Origin: Rikenellaceae bacterium | GTDB lineage: Bacteria; Bacteroidota; Bacteroidia; Bacteroidales; Rikenellaceae | Length of the DNA: 34,603 bases | Assembly: GCA_021201795.1 (NCBI GenBank) | Contig: JAJQEF010000048.1 | Span: forward strand, 1 to 34,603 | Direction: 5' to 3' | In this document: positions 25,748-34,603 of the stretch, in pieces | Position numbering within the stretch: position 1 is the first letter of the stretch | Layout of the letters: every line of letters starts with the position of its first letter | Notes under the pieces: generated by a model | Told to the model about the DNA's origin: nothing | What the model saw: the letters and a program-made list of their open reading frames with translations, nothing else | The model's database searches: none | Made by a program: the position numbers and the translations under genes

Positions 25748-27859
25748 TTATTCTAAACCTTTTAACTTACCGCTTGATTTCTCGATGATTTCCTTAGCAA
25801 GGTTTGTCGGCACTTCTTCGAAGTGTGAAAACTCCATTGATGAAGTCGCACGTCCTGAAGAAATCGTACGGAGTACCGTTACGTAACCGAACATCTCAGA
25901 GAGAGGTACTTTAGCTTTAACCACGCGAGCGTTGCCTTTGGAATCCATTCCGTCGATCTGACCGCGGCGTTTGTTAAGGTCTCCGATTATATCCCCCATG
26001 TTCTCTTCCGGAGTAACGACTTCTACTGCCATAATAGGTTCTTTGATAACAGAACCTGCCTTTGGAGCAGCCTGGCGAAAACCGTTTCTCGCACAAATTT
26101 CGAAAGAGAGCGAGTCCGAATCGACCGGGTGGAATGAACCGTCCTTAAGGGTAACCTTCATGCTATCAATGGTAAATCCTGCAAGGGCACCGTTAGCCAT
26201 AGCTGATTCAAAACCTTTCTGCACAGCAGGAATATATTCTTTAGGAATGTTACCTCCTTTAACCACATCAACGAACTGAAGTCCTTCTTTATCTCCTTCA
26301 GCAGGTCCGATTTCGAATACGATATCGGCAAACTTACCACGACCACCGGACTGTTTCTTAAATACTTCCCTGTGTTCGATTGTCTGCGTAAGAGCCTCTT
26401 TGTAGTTAACCTGAGGAGCTCCCTGGCTGATTTCCACACCGAATTCGCGTCTCAGACGGTCAACGATGATCTCAAGGTGAAGCTCACCCATACCGCTGAT
26501 GATAGTCTGTCCCGAATCTTCGTCTGTTTTAACAGTGAACGTAGGGTCTTCTTCAGAGAGTTTTCCGAGGGCGATACCGAGCTTATCGAGGTCTTTCTGA
26601 GTTTTAGGCTCGATAGCAAGACCGATAACCGGCTCAGGGAATGTCATCGACTCAAGGGTAATAGGCGCTTTTTCGTCACATAGAGTATCGCCTGTTCTTA
26701 CATCTTTAAATCCAACCGCACCACAAATGTCCCCTGCTATTACAGCATCCATTGGATTCTGTTTGTTGGCGTGCATCTGGGAAAGTCGGCTGATACGCTC
26801 TTTTTTACCTGAACGAGCATTAAGCACGTATGATCCTGCGTCGAGCTTACCTGAGTAAGCGCGTAAGAATGCTAGACGACCCACAAACGGGTCTGTCGCG
26901 ATCTTAAATACAAGGGCACAGAACGGGTCGGATTCAGTAGGTTTACGTGAAACTTCCTCACCTGTTTGAGGATTTGTGCCCACTACCGCTTCTATATCGA
27001 GCGGAGAAGGGAGGAATGCCATCACATAGTCCAGAAGTATCTGAACACCTTTATTTTTGAAAGACGAACCGCAAAGCATAGGAACTATCTTCATTTGGAT
27101 AGTAGCCTTACGTATAGCAGCTATAAGCTCGTCAGGAGTGATAGAATCGGGATCTTCGAAGAATTTCTCCATAAGAGCCTCGTCTACAGTGGCCACCTCT
27201 TCAATAAGGCGAGCTCTCCATTCTGCAGCTTCAGCAACCATGTTCGCTGGAATTTCTTCCACAGTGAAGTTATCGCGAACATTGTTGTCGTCGAAATAAA
27301 CTATTGCACGGTTGTATACAAGGTCAACCAAACCTTCGAATTTGTCTTCTGCTCCGATAGGAAGAACCACCGGAATGGGGTTTGCTCCTAGGCGTTCTCT
27401 AACCTGGTTGCAAACATTTAAAAAATCCGCTCCTGTACGGTCCATCTTGTTGACGTAGCCCATACGCGGAACGTTGTATTTGTCAGCTTGTCTCCAAACT
27501 GTTTCAGACTGCGGTTCAACTCCGCCGACAGCACAGAATGTCGCTATCGCACCATCGAGAACCCTGAGTGAACGCTCAACCTCAACAGTGAAGTCGACGT
27601 GTCCCGGAGTATCGATGATATTGATCTGGTAAGTCTGGTCCTTATAGTTCCAGAAAGCAGTTGTTGCCGCAGAAGTAATGGTGATACCGCGCTCTTGTTC
27701 CTGAACCATCCAGTCCATAGTCGCGCCACCTTCATGCACTTCGCCGATTTTGTGAGTTTTTCCTGTATAGAAAAGGATACGCTCGGAAGTTGTCGTTTTA
27801 CCGGCATCGATATGCGCCATGATACCGATGTTACGAGTGTATTTTAAATCTCTTGCCAT
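25748..27859 (-). CDS. fusA: Elongation factor G
   Basis: The 703-residue GTPase has all five EF-G domains. G1 is AHIDAGKTT, the switch II segment is DTPGHVDF and G4 is NKMD. It drives tRNA-mRNA translocation and ribosome recycling. Its place in the str cluster marks it as the housekeeping copy; any extra EF-G-like paralogue would be elsewhere. It lies 19 bp after rpsG. Confidence 0.99.
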   Translation of the reverse strand: MARDLKYTRNIGIMAHIDAGKTTTSERILFYTGKTHKIGEVHEGGATMDWMVQEQERGITITSAATTAFWNYKDQTYQINIIDTPGHVDFTVEVERSLRVLDGAIATFCAVGGVEPQSETVWRQADKYNVPRMGYVNKMDRTGADFLNVCNQVRERLGANPIPVVLPIGAEDKFEGLVDLVYNRAIVYFDDNNVRDNFTVEEIPANMVAEAAEWRARLIEEVATVDEALMEKFFEDPDSITPDELIAAIRKATIQMKIVPMLCGSSFKNKGVQILLDYVMAFLPSPLDIEAVVGTNPQTGEEVSRKPTESDPFCALVFKIATDPFVGRLAFLRAYSGKLDAGSYVLNARSGKKERISRLSQMHANKQNPMDAVIAGDICGAVGFKDVRTGDTLCDEKAPITLESMTFPEPVIGLAIEPKTQKDLDKLGIALGKLSEEDPTFTVKTDEDSGQTIISGMGELHLEIIVDRLRREFGVEISQGAPQVNYKEALTQTIEHREVFKKQSGGRGKFADIVFEIGPAEGDKEGLQFVDVVKGGNIPKEYIPAVQKGFESAMANGALAGFTIDSMKVTLKDGSFHPVDSDSLSFEICARNGFRQAAPKAGSVIKEPIMAVEVVTPEENMGDIIGDLNKRRGQIDGMDSKGNARVVKAKVPLSEMFGYVTVLRTISSGRATSSMEFSHFEEVPTNLAKEIIEKSSGKLKGLE

Positions 27860-27878
27860 TTTTCCGTCAACCTCTTAA

Positions 27879-28355
27879 TTAAAATCTGAAATGTGCGAAT
27901 GCTTTGTTGGCCTCAGCCATACGGTGCATTTCTTCTTTACGTTTGAATGCTGCGCCTTCCTCATTGTAAGCCGCCATTATTTCTGCTGCCAGTTTTTCAG
28001 CCATTGACCGTCCAGCACGTTTTCTTGAGAAGATAACAAGGTTTTTCATGCTCAGTGCAACTTTGCGCTCGGGTCTCACTTCAATAGGTACTTGAAAAGT
28101 CGCTCCACCAACCCTTCTCGATTTAACTTCGACTTGCGGGGTGATGTTTTCAACGGCTTTTTTCCATATCTCCAAAGGAGCCTTTTCTGCATTCTTCATC
28201 TTCTCGCCTACAATATCCAGTGCGTCATAGAAAATTGTATAGGCAATACTCTTCTTACCGTCCAGCATAAGTCTGTTTACAAACCTTGTTACAAGTACAT
28301 CTCCGTACTTGGGATCTGGAAGTAGAATTCGCTTTTTAGGCTTCGCTTTTCTCAT
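27879..28355 (-). CDS. rpsG: 30S ribosomal protein S7
   Basis: The 158-residue S7 shows [19 protein letters not shown] and the conserved [16 protein letters not shown]. It starts assembly of the 30S head and lines the E site; in E. coli it represses the str operon by binding the rpsL-rpsG junction. That junction is only 30 bp here. Confidence 0.99.
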   Translation of the reverse strand: MRKAKPKKRILLPDPKYGDVLVTRFVNRLMLDGKKSIAYTIFYDALDIVGEKMKNAEKAPLEIWKKAVENITPQVEVKSRRVGGATFQVPIEVRPERKVALSMKNLVIFSRKRAGRSMAEKLAAEIMAAYNEEGAAFKRKEEMHRMAEANKAFAHFRF

Positions 28356-28385
28356 TTTGTTTTCTTACTTCGAAAATTAATTAAA

Positions 28386-28769
28386 TTACTTTTTAGCTTC
28401 TTTCGGTCTCTTAGTACCGTACTTGGAACGACGTTGTGTACGTCCGTCTACTCCTGCTGCGTCCAATGCGCCTCTTACCAAGTGGTAACGAACACCGGGA
28501 AGGTCTTTAACACGACCGCCCCTGACGAGCACGATAGAGTGTTCCTGCAAGTTGTGGCCCTCACCCGGAATATAGGCATTCACCTCTTTACCGTTAGTAA
28601 GCCTTACCCTTGCAACTTTTCTCATAGCCGAATTCGGCTTTTTAGGCGTTGTTGTGTAAACACGTACACAAACACCTCTACGCTGCGGGCAGGCATCCAA
28701 CGCCGGCGCTTTACTCTTAAAGCTCGGAGTAACCCTTCCCTTACGTACTAACTGTTGAATTGTTGGCAT
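28386..28769 (-). CDS. rpsL: 30S ribosomal protein S12
   Basis: The 127-residue S12 forms part of the decoding centre. The loops [12 protein letters not shown] (about 40-51) and [13 protein letters not shown] (about 84-96) have Lys at the positions where streptomycin-resistance changes occur (Lys44, Lys88), so the allele looks wild type. Asp89 is the residue RimO modifies. It is the first gene of the superoperon, about 55 bp after its promoter. Confidence 0.99.
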   Translation of the reverse strand: MPTIQQLVRKGRVTPSFKSKAPALDACPQRRGVCVRVYTTTPKKPNSAMRKVARVRLTNGKEVNAYIPGEGHNLQEHSIVLVRGGRVKDLPGVRYHLVRGALDAAGVDGRTQRRSKYGTKRPKEAKK

Positions 28770-28823
28770 TTTAAATACTGCTTTTACTTTGTTTAACTAT
28801 ACATTTAGACAAAATTCGGAGGG

Positions 28824-28852
28824 CAAAGATATGGATTTTTTCTTTAAATCAA
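28824..28852 (-). promoter_or_regulatory. Main promoter of the str-S10-spc-alpha superoperon
   Basis: On the minus strand TTG (28850-28852) is followed by 18 bases and TATCTTTG (28824-28831), close to the Bacteroidota consensus. The 28770-28820 leader is short and shows no large hairpin. The remaining sequence to the divergent gene, 28853-28964, is AT-rich and otherwise unremarkable. Confidence 0.85.
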
Positions 28853-28964
28853 CACTTTATCACATTTTTTTCTCTTTTTTCCACAAAATTCCGGGGTTTT
28901 TCCCAGAGGAAAGGAAATTTTTGGACCTAAATCTGTTACTTCCGTTTCAACCGTCCTTTGAAAA

Positions 28965-28994
28965 TTGATTTTTAATATGTTTCTATTAAATTTG
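28965..28994 (+). promoter_or_regulatory. Promoter of the DUF5106-like lipoprotein gene
   Basis: TTG (28965-28967), 19 bases, then TAAATTTG (28987-28994) match the Bacteroidota consensus exactly in spacing. The ATG is 19 bp further on, so the leader is very short. Confidence 0.82.
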
Positions 28995-29013
28995 CAGAAA
29001 ACTATAACGGACT

Positions 29014-29931
29014 ATGAAAAAGATTATTATATATTATTCTTTGTCTATATTATTTCTTTTCTCATGCGGAAGAAACAATACTTCTGTTCCTGCTTCGGAA
29101 GAAAAAAAAGAATTCCAGATGGTAGTACTTCCTTTACATATAAATGATCCGGAGGCAGCAGCAGAATACGTAGCTTATCATTACTGGGACAATTTCGATT
29201 TTACAGACACGACGTATATCGATCTGCCAGAGGTAACTGAGCAGGCGTTCGCAAACTATCTTGCAGTGCTTTTCGAGATGCCGGATAACCTGGCACTAAG
29301 TTCTATAAACCATACCCTGGAAGAAGCATCCAAAGACACGGCCATGTTCAATTATTTTACAGAGTTATCCGAAAAATACCTTTATGATCCGAATTCGCCG
29401 TTTCTTAACGAAGAATTATATATTCCGGTTCTGGAGTTTATGCTCGCCAGTCCCTTGCTTACCGATCTGGAAAAAATACGTCCGCAGTACAGGCTCGATA
29501 TGGCGATGAAAAACCGCGCTGGTACTACGGCTACGGATTTTGTCTATACCGACATCGACGGCTCGCGGAGCACGCTACATAATGTAAATTCAGAATACAC
29601 CCTGTTGTTCATCAATAATCCAGGGTGTTCGGCCTGCAAGGATATAATAAGAGGAATAAATATGTCGCCTGTGATGAACCGTATGGTCGAATCGGGGGTA
29701 TTGACGGTTCTGGCAGTTTATCCGGACAGAAACCTTGACGAATGGCGGGAATATGCCGAATGGATACCTGATACATGGATCAATGCTTACGATACCGACC
29801 ACGTTATGGACAGCTTGAAACTGTACGATCTCAAGGCCATTCCTACATTATATTTGTTGGATAATAAAAAAATAGTTCTGTTAAAAGACGCAACGCTTGA
29901 ACTCGTGGAAGACTATCTTATTAAAAATTAG
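29014..29931 (+). CDS. Thioredoxin-like lipoprotein with DUF5106-type N-terminal domain
   Basis: The 305-residue protein has a lipoprotein signal with LFSC (Cys18). A helical domain of about 40-165 (DPEAAAEYVAYHYWDNFDF) resembles DUF5106. The second half (about 172-305) is a thioredoxin/TlpA-like fold with CSAC at Cys205-Cys208 and a cis-proline loop AIPT (Pro277). It is probably a membrane-anchored periplasmic thiol oxidoreductase; partners are unknown. Its stop overlaps the stop of the convergent RNA methyltransferase gene by 4 bp. Confidence 0.87.
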   Translation: MKKIIIYYSLSILFLFSCGRNNTSVPASEEKKEFQMVVLPLHINDPEAAAEYVAYHYWDNFDFTDTTYIDLPEVTEQAFANYLAVLFEMPDNLALSSINHTLEEASKDTAMFNYFTELSEKYLYDPNSPFLNEELYIPVLEFMLASPLLTDLEKIRPQYRLDMAMKNRAGTTATDFVYTDIDGSRSTLHNVNSEYTLLFINNPGCSACKDIIRGINMSPVMNRMVESGVLTVLAVYPDRNLDEWREYAEWIPDTWINAYDTDHVMDSLKLYDLKAIPTLYLLDNKKIVLLKDATLELVEDYLIKN

Positions 29932-30680
29932 AGGGTTCTTCGCCTGAATTCCGAGCAGATAACAGCTGTCGCTGTGGATACGTTAAGAGAGTCCGAGAAA
30001 ACATTTTGGCCGTAAGGCGGGATGAACAGTTTATCGGTGATTGTTTTTTCTATACACGAAGATATCCCTCTGCCTTCGTTCCCAAGTACGATTATTCCGT
30101 TAGGAGATAATTCCGCAGAATAAATATTTTCTCCTTCGAGGAAGGTTCCGTAAACCGGAACTTTGAGCGATGCGAATTTTCCAAGAGTTTCTTCCAGATT
30201 ACAGTAATGGACCCGTACTTTCGAAATCGCGCCCATAGTGGCCTGCACTACTTTAGGATTGTAGCAATCCGCTGTATTTTCAGAACAGAATATATCCTCT
30301 ATGCCGAACCAGTCCGCAGTACGGATTATCGTCCCTATATTGCCGGGGTCCTGGATTCCATCCAACGCGAGTGATAATTTTTTACCGGTATCGTTTGCGA
30401 CCATTTTATGCTTAGGAATTTCGATCAGTGCAAAAACTCCGGACGGCGACTTCAGACCGGATATACGATCCATATCTTTACCTGATACTACCATGATATT
30501 TTCGAAGAACGGAAGTTTATCTACATATTCTTCGAGCACGTAAACGTTGTTCACATTCAGATCCGAACTTATAAGGTCGCTTACGAGTTTGAAGCCTTCC
30601 GCTACGAAGACTCCGTCCCTGTTCCTTATTTTTTTATCCTGAAGTGATTTGAGATATTGGATTCTCTTATGAGTCAGCAT
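29928..30680 (-). CDS. TrmH/SpoU-family RNA 2'-O-methyltransferase
   Basis: The 250-residue protein has a substrate-binding N-domain (DKKIRNRDGVFVAEGFKLV) and a SPOUT knot with the three motifs LDGIQDPGNIGTIIRTADW, LGNEGRGIS and PPYGQNVFSDSLNVSTATA. It methylates ribose 2'-OH in rRNA or tRNA using SAM; motif style suggests an RlmB-like rRNA target, but this is not certain. Its start overlaps the end of the alpha/beta hydrolase gene by 7 bp. Confidence 0.93.
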   Translation of the reverse strand: MLTHKRIQYLKSLQDKKIRNRDGVFVAEGFKLVSDLISSDLNVNNVYVLEEYVDKLPFFENIMVVSGKDMDRISGLKSPSGVFALIEIPKHKMVANDTGKKLSLALDGIQDPGNIGTIIRTADWFGIEDIFCSENTADCYNPKVVQATMGAISKVRVHYCNLEETLGKFASLKVPVYGTFLEGENIYSAELSPNGIIVLGNEGRGISSCIEKTITDKLFIPPYGQNVFSDSLNVSTATAVICSEFRRRTL

Positions 30681-31474
30681 CCCTGAAAAAATTCATTAAG
30701 GATATCGGCAGACTCTTCCGGCTGCTCGAGAAATCCGTTATGTCCGGAATTTTCCAGCCATCTTACGGTCGTCTGCGGATTGTTCTCAGCGATTTTTTCG
30801 GCGACTTCTTTAGGTATATATTCGTCCTTGCAACCAAAGACAAACAGCTGGGGTTTATCGAGCTCTTTGAGCATTCCGTTCATATCTTCCCTCGCCATCA
30901 TACCTTTGAGTAGGGCGATTATTCCCTCGTCTTCGGTAAGCATTACCTGTAAAGCGAGTTCGTCTATTGTATCGGCGAGCTTCTTCCGGTTTTCCGGTGC
31001 GAATCCTTTACCCGGCAGAATCCCTGAGAGCATCTCTTTGCGCCCTGAGCGAATGATCTCGATCTCACGCTCGCGGTTCTGTTTCTTCTCGTCGGTATCG
31101 GGATCCGGAGTCGAACTGAACAGCGTCAGCGACCTTACCTTATCGGGGCAGTTTTTAGCGAATGCCTGAGCCACATAGCCTCCCATGGAATGTCCTACTA
31201 TATCCGCCTGTTCGATCCCGAGTTTCACCAGCAGTCCATCGCAGACCCCGGCAAGCAGATCCATAGTGTGGACCTCATCGAGGATTTCGGAAATTCCGTG
31301 ACCCGGCAAGTCCAGCGACACCACGCGATATCCTTTCTTAGCCAGTATCTCGCTGAAATCATCCCACACATCAAAAGATTCCATATACCCGTGTAACAGA
31401 AGCACTGGACGCCCGTCACCTTCGGAATCCTTGTAATGCAGCGCTGTTTTACCTGTCATCACGAATTTTTCCAT
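30674..31474 (-). CDS. Alpha/beta hydrolase
   Basis: The 266-residue cytoplasmic protein has a complete catalytic set: nucleophile Ser96 in GHSMGG, Asp217 in FGCKDEYIP, His245 in NSGHNGF, and an oxyanion segment LLHGY (27-30). A cap domain spans about 120-200. The substrate cannot be told. It sits between the acidic protein gene (29 bp upstream) and the methyltransferase gene (overlapping), likely one transcript. Confidence 0.93.
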   Translation of the reverse strand: MEKFVMTGKTALHYKDSEGDGRPVLLLHGYMESFDVWDDFSEILAKKGYRVVSLDLPGHGISEILDEVHTMDLLAGVCDGLLVKLGIEQADIVGHSMGGYVAQAFAKNCPDKVRSLTLFSSTPDPDTDEKKQNREREIEIIRSGRKEMLSGILPGKGFAPENRKKLADTIDELALQVMLTEDEGIIALLKGMMAREDMNGMLKELDKPQLFVFGCKDEYIPKEVAEKIAENNPQTTVRWLENSGHNGFLEQPEESADILNEFFQGC

Positions 31475-31503
31475 ATTTCTATTGATTTTTCTTTAGTAGA
31501 GGG

Positions 31504-31821
31504 TTAATCGTATTTTTCCTCTTCCTCATCTTCGTCGTAATCCTCTTCATCCTCTTCCTCGTAATCTTCTTCGTCGAAGTCATCTTCATCATCTTCGCCC
31601 CAATCATCATCGACTTCTTCACCATCGTCGAAATAATCGAGTACCGATTCTTTTTTCTTATAACTCATTAGTTCGATATCGTCTTCCTCGTCGTTTATCG
31701 CATTTCTGAATGATATTTTCTCTTTCCCGCTTTTTTTGATGGGATCGAGTTTGATTGCTTTTTTCATCAAATCCCCCGCATCGAACGCCTGTTTTCCGCG
31801 AGGCTCTTTATTTGATTTCAT
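31504..31821 (-). CDS. Small bipolar protein with polyacidic C-terminus, unknown function
   Basis: The 105-residue protein has a basic, Lys-rich first half (EPRGKQAFDAGDLMKKAIKLD) and, from about residue 62, an almost unbroken run of Asp and Glu with a few Tyr and Trp. I recognise no family. Acidic tails of this sort occur in DNA-mimic and nucleoid- or ribosome-binding proteins, but this is only a comparison. It heads the group with the hydrolase and methyltransferase. The 31822-31910 gap is AT-rich and holds a 9-bp direct repeat TATAAATAT (31878 and 31890), with no clear promoter. Confidence 0.7.
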   Translation of the reverse strand: MKSNKEPRGKQAFDAGDLMKKAIKLDPIKKSGKEKISFRNAINDEEDDIELMSYKKKESVLDYFDDGEEVDDDWGEDDEDDFDEEDYEEEDEEDYDEDEEEEKYD

Positions 31822-31910
31822 TGTTTTAAATAAAACTAGTTATTTTAAATTAATATCAGTTGTGTTTCCGTGCGCAATATAAATATTTTTATAAATATAA
31901 AAATAATTTT

Positions 31911-32693
31911 TCAATAAACAGCCTCAAAAACTTTTTCAGCAGGGCCTGTAAGATAAACATTCCTGAAGCCGTTATTCCCATTTTCTTCGAAGCGAACTTC
32001 CAGTTCACCTCCCTCCACGGATACCCTCCAGACATTACCACCACCGTAATTTATTTTAGACGCCATCGCTGAGGCGACTGCTCCGGTACCGCATGCAAGG
32101 GTCTCGTCTTCAACTCCGCGTTCATACGTGCGAACTTTAATGACACCGGGCTCCACAAACTGTACGAAGTTGACATTAGCGCCATCTGGTGAGAATCGTT
32201 CCGAATACCTTAACACCCTTCCTTCTTTAAATACATCGACCTCATGTACATCGTCCACGAATTTTATAAAATGCGGCGATCCGGTAAATAATAACAAACC
32301 GTCTTCGAATGTTTCATACTCTTCGACATCTATCATTTTGAGTCTGACCGTTCCGGTAGTACAATTCTCTGCGATTATATCCGCATCATGTAAACCGTCC
32401 GACGAATTGAATCTCATTTCTCCGCCAACCGCACCGAGATGATAAGCAAACAATGCAATACACCTGCCACCGTTGCCGCACATCGTACCCTCGCGTCCGT
32501 CCGCATTGTAATAACGCATATAAAAATCTGCATATTTATCATCCTCGAGCGACATGAAACCGTCACCCCCTATTCCGAATCGTCTGTCGCAGATTCTTCG
32601 TATCTTCTCTTCCGAATACCTTTTATCCGTACCTCTCGCATCCAACAGGACAAAATCATTGCCTGCACCCTGGTATTTATACAATTTCTCCAT
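31911..32693 (-). CDS. dapF: Diaminopimelate epimerase
   Basis: The 260-residue protein has the two catalytic cysteines of the family, Cys72 in MCGNGGRC and Cys201 in LACGTGA, and the N-terminal QGAGNDFVLLD. It converts LL- to meso-diaminopimelate for peptidoglycan and lysine. It appears monocistronic here; no dapL or other lysine gene is adjacent. Confidence 0.97.
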   Translation of the reverse strand: MEKLYKYQGAGNDFVLLDARGTDKRYSEEKIRRICDRRFGIGGDGFMSLEDDKYADFYMRYYNADGREGTMCGNGGRCIALFAYHLGAVGGEMRFNSSDGLHDADIIAENCTTGTVRLKMIDVEEYETFEDGLLLFTGSPHFIKFVDDVHEVDVFKEGRVLRYSERFSPDGANVNFVQFVEPGVIKVRTYERGVEDETLACGTGAVASAMASKINYGGGNVWRVSVEGGELEVRFEENGNNGFRNVYLTGPAEKVFEAVY

Positions 32694-32711
32694 AATAGAT
32701 TTTACTTACGG

Positions 32712-32719
32712 CAAAAGTA
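32712..32719 (-). promoter_or_regulatory. Candidate -7 element for dapF
   Basis: On the minus strand TACTTTTG fits TAnnTTTG and lies 18 bp before the dapF ATG. A run of T ending TTTTTTG stands upstream but with poor spacing for the -33 element. Confidence 0.5.
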
Positions 32720-32835
32720 AAAATTTCCCGGCAAAAAACATTCCGGTATTTTGTTGTATGTTTTTTGCAACCCGAAACTAAAACCCTTATAATATATAAT
32801 ATAGATGATCTCCTCAGCATAGTCCGAAATAAATT

Positions 32836-32866
32836 TTGGCTTTGCGTTCGGCTTTCATTATCTTTG
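32836..32866 (+). promoter_or_regulatory. Distal candidate promoter of gpmI
   Basis: TTG (32836-32838), 20 bases, then TATCTTTG (32859-32866), the same -7 box as in front of rpsL. It lies 109 bp before the chosen gpmI start. Confidence 0.6.
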
Positions 32867-32907
32867 TAAAATTATAGGATGCGCTTCGGACAAGCATTCA
32901 AACAAGT

Positions 32908-32939
32908 TTGTGTCTGTCTATCTGTTTTCACTATATTTG
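32908..32939 (+). promoter_or_regulatory. Proximal candidate promoter of gpmI
   Basis: TTG (32908-32910), 21 bases, then TATATTTG (32932-32939), which would start transcription about 30 bp before the ATG at 32976. It also argues against the longer reading frame beginning at 32910, which would start inside the promoter. Confidence 0.6.
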
Positions 32940-32975
32940 CGGGTTATTAAAGTTTATTCTTACACAAATTATAAA

Positions 32976-34502
32976 ATGAATAAAGTATTGTTAATGATCC
33001 TCGACGGCTGGGGCAAAGGGGATCGTACAAAATCCGATGCGATCTTCTCGACACATCCGGATTATATCAACGGTCTTATGGACAAATATCCCAACGCAGA
33101 GCTTCTCACTTGCGGGGAGAACGTCGGACTTCCTGATGGCCAGATGGGAAACTCGGAAGTGGGACACCTTAACATAGGTGCGGGACGGGTAGTTTATCAA
33201 GATCTGGTTAGGATCAACAAAGCAGTGGCAGATAACTCTATCACTGAAAATCCCGAGATCAAAGCTGCGTTCGAATACGCTAAATCTAACGGCAAAGCGG
33301 TTCATTTCATAGGACTCGTTTCAGACGGAGGGGTTCACTCTCTCGACAAGCATCTTTACAAACTCTGCGACGTTACCAAAGAATACGGATTAGATAAAGT
33401 ATACATCCACGCCCTCACAGACGGACGCGACACGGACCCTAAGAGCGGACTCGGATTTATGACCTCTCTCGAGAATCATCTTAAAACTTCCAACGGGATA
33501 GTAGCTTCCGTTATCGGACGCTATTACGGAATGGACCGCGATAAGAGATTGGAGCGCGTAAAAGTAGCTTACGACCTGTTAGTGAACGGCGAAGGTGAAA
33601 AAACAACAGACGTACTCGGCGCAATCAAAAAATCATACGATGAAGGAGTTACCGACGAATTTATTAAACCTGTAATCACGGTAGACGGCAGCGGCAATCC
33701 TATAGGAACTATCAAAGAAGGAGATGTTGTATTCTGTTTCAACTTCCGTACGGACAGACTCAGGGAGATCACTACCGTTCTTACCCAGCAGGACATGCCT
33801 GAGTTCGGCATGAAAGCAATGCCTCTTTATTACCTTACCATGACCCGTTACGACGATTCATTCAAGAACGTTCATGTAGCATACGATAAAGACAATCTTG
33901 AAAATACGCTTGGTGAGATTATATCCCGAAACAGCTATACACAGATAAGGATCGCTGAAACGGAAAAATACGCACACGTTACGTTCTTCTTCAATGGCGG
34001 ACGCGAAGAACCGTTCGAAGGTGAGAAACGCATCTTAATTCCGTCTCCGAAGGTAGCGACTTATGATCTACAACCTGAAATGAGCGCATACCTCGTTAAG
34101 GATGCGATTGTGGAAGAACTCCAAAAAGGAGAAGTCGACTTTGTCGCGCTTAATTTCGCCAACGGCGACATGGTGGGACACACGGGGATTTACGAAGCAA
34201 TCCAGAAGGCTGTCAAAGCAGTCGACGAATGTGTGGAGGCTGTCGTGGAAACTGCCAAGGCAAATGGTTATACGATCATTATAATCGCGGATCACGGTAA
34301 TGCAGATAATGCGGTGAATCCTGACGGAACGCCTAATACGGCTCACTCGCTCAATCCGGTGCCTATTGTAGTAGTTTCGGACAAATTAGACATCAAAGCA
34401 GTGCGCAACGGTGTCCTTGCAGACGTCGCTCCGACTGTTTTAAACATTATGGGAATCGAAGTTCCGGCAGATATGAACGGCAAAAATCTCGTAGAATTGT
34501 AA
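32976..34502 (+). CDS. gpmI: 2,3-bisphosphoglycerate-independent phosphoglycerate mutase
   Basis: I start at the ATG at 32976 (508 residues, [13 protein letters not shown]), the normal start of this family; an earlier in-frame start lies inside the promoter. The alkaline-phosphatase-fold enzyme has Asp10 and Ser60 (MGNSEVGH), the phospho-carrier serine, and a C-terminal metal site with [10 protein letters not shown]. It interconverts 3- and 2-phosphoglycerate in glycolysis and needs manganese. Confidence 0.98.
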   Translation: MNKVLLMILDGWGKGDRTKSDAIFSTHPDYINGLMDKYPNAELLTCGENVGLPDGQMGNSEVGHLNIGAGRVVYQDLVRINKAVADNSITENPEIKAAFEYAKSNGKAVHFIGLVSDGGVHSLDKHLYKLCDVTKEYGLDKVYIHALTDGRDTDPKSGLGFMTSLENHLKTSNGIVASVIGRYYGMDRDKRLERVKVAYDLLVNGEGEKTTDVLGAIKKSYDEGVTDEFIKPVITVDGSGNPIGTIKEGDVVFCFNFRTDRLREITTVLTQQDMPEFGMKAMPLYYLTMTRYDDSFKNVHVAYDKDNLENTLGEIISRNSYTQIRIAETEKYAHVTFFFNGGREEPFEGEKRILIPSPKVATYDLQPEMSAYLVKDAIVEELQKGEVDFVALNFANGDMVGHTGIYEAIQKAVKAVDECVEAVVETAKANGYTIIIIADHGNADNAVNPDGTPNTAHSLNPVPIVVVSDKLDIKAVRNGVLADVAPTVLNIMGIEVPADMNGKNLVEL

Positions 34503-34522
34503 AACAATTATATCAAGATAAA

Positions 34523-34552
34523 AAACAGGTCTGAGTCAGACCTGTTTGTTTT
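34523..34552 (+). terminator. Rho-independent terminator of gpmI
   Basis: A 10-bp stem (AAACAGGTCT/AGACCTGTTT, 34523-34532 with 34538-34547) with a 5-base loop is followed by GTTTTT. It starts 20 bp after the gpmI stop. Nothing further is seen up to the end of the window. Confidence 0.9.
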
Positions 34553-34603
34553 TATTTAGACCAGATATAGCGCCAACGACAAATAATATGACTTATAATA
34601 TAA

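Noticed and set aside
31878-31898. 9-bp direct repeat TATAAATAT upstream of the acidic-protein gene as an operator
   Set aside because: The region is nearly all A and T, so such a repeat is expected by chance.

Overview
This window is chromosomal DNA from a member of the Bacteroidota, most likely of the order Bacteroidales. Four things point there: a GH97 glycosidase lipoprotein, Bacteroidota-type promoters (a TTG near -33 and TAnnTTTG near -7) in front of several genes, translation signals without clear Shine-Dalgarno sequences, and a ribosomal superoperon with neither tuf after fusA nor adk after secY. An mqnE gene implies menaquinone synthesis by the futalosine route. I cannot name a genus.

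Layout from left to right. (1) 16-1968 (-): GH97 alpha-glycosidase lipoprotein. (2) 2118-4120 (+): a small islet that looks acquired. It holds a lipoprotein with a Gly/Asn/Pro-rich linker and a C-terminal papain/C39-like cysteine peptidase domain, then a small exported protein 19 bp downstream, a strong terminator, and a decayed second copy of part of the lipoprotein gene. This is the layout of a polymorphic toxin (or protease) with its immunity (or inhibitor) gene, and it is the most interesting locus here. (3) 4187-4466 (-): two tandem tRNA-Gln genes (anticodons CTG and TTG) with their own promoter and terminator. (4) 4473-7076 (-): tsaB, rluD and a PASTA-domain membrane protein in one tight operon. 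(5) 7126-10110 (-): mqnE, a hotdog thioesterase and radA in a second tight operon. (6) 10187-10516 (-): a small BamE/SmpA-like lipoprotein.

(7) 10717-28852 (-): the str-S10-spc-alpha superoperon, read right to left: rpsL-rpsG-fusA-rpsJ-rplC-rplD-rplW-rplB-rpsS-rplV-rpsC-rplP-rpmC-rpsQ-rplN-rplX-rplE-rpsN-[209 bp]-rpsH-rplF-rplR-rpsE-rpmD-rplO-secY-map-infA-rpmJ-rpsM-rpsK-rpsD-rpoA-rplQ, then a terminator. It has a canonical promoter ahead of rpsL. A 209-bp break between rpsN and rpsH carries a promoter-like element and a 17-bp GC-rich hairpin, which suggests separate control of the rpsH-distal half.

(8) 28965-34552: a DUF5106/thioredoxin-like lipoprotein (+); a tail-to-tail minus-strand group of TrmH/SpoU RNA methyltransferase, alpha/beta hydrolase and a highly acidic small protein; dapF (-); and divergent gpmI (+) with two candidate promoters and a terminator. 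I see no insertion sequence, CRISPR array, rRNA gene or replication origin. Most of the window is housekeeping for translation, and the accessory content is concentrated in 2.1-4.1 kb.
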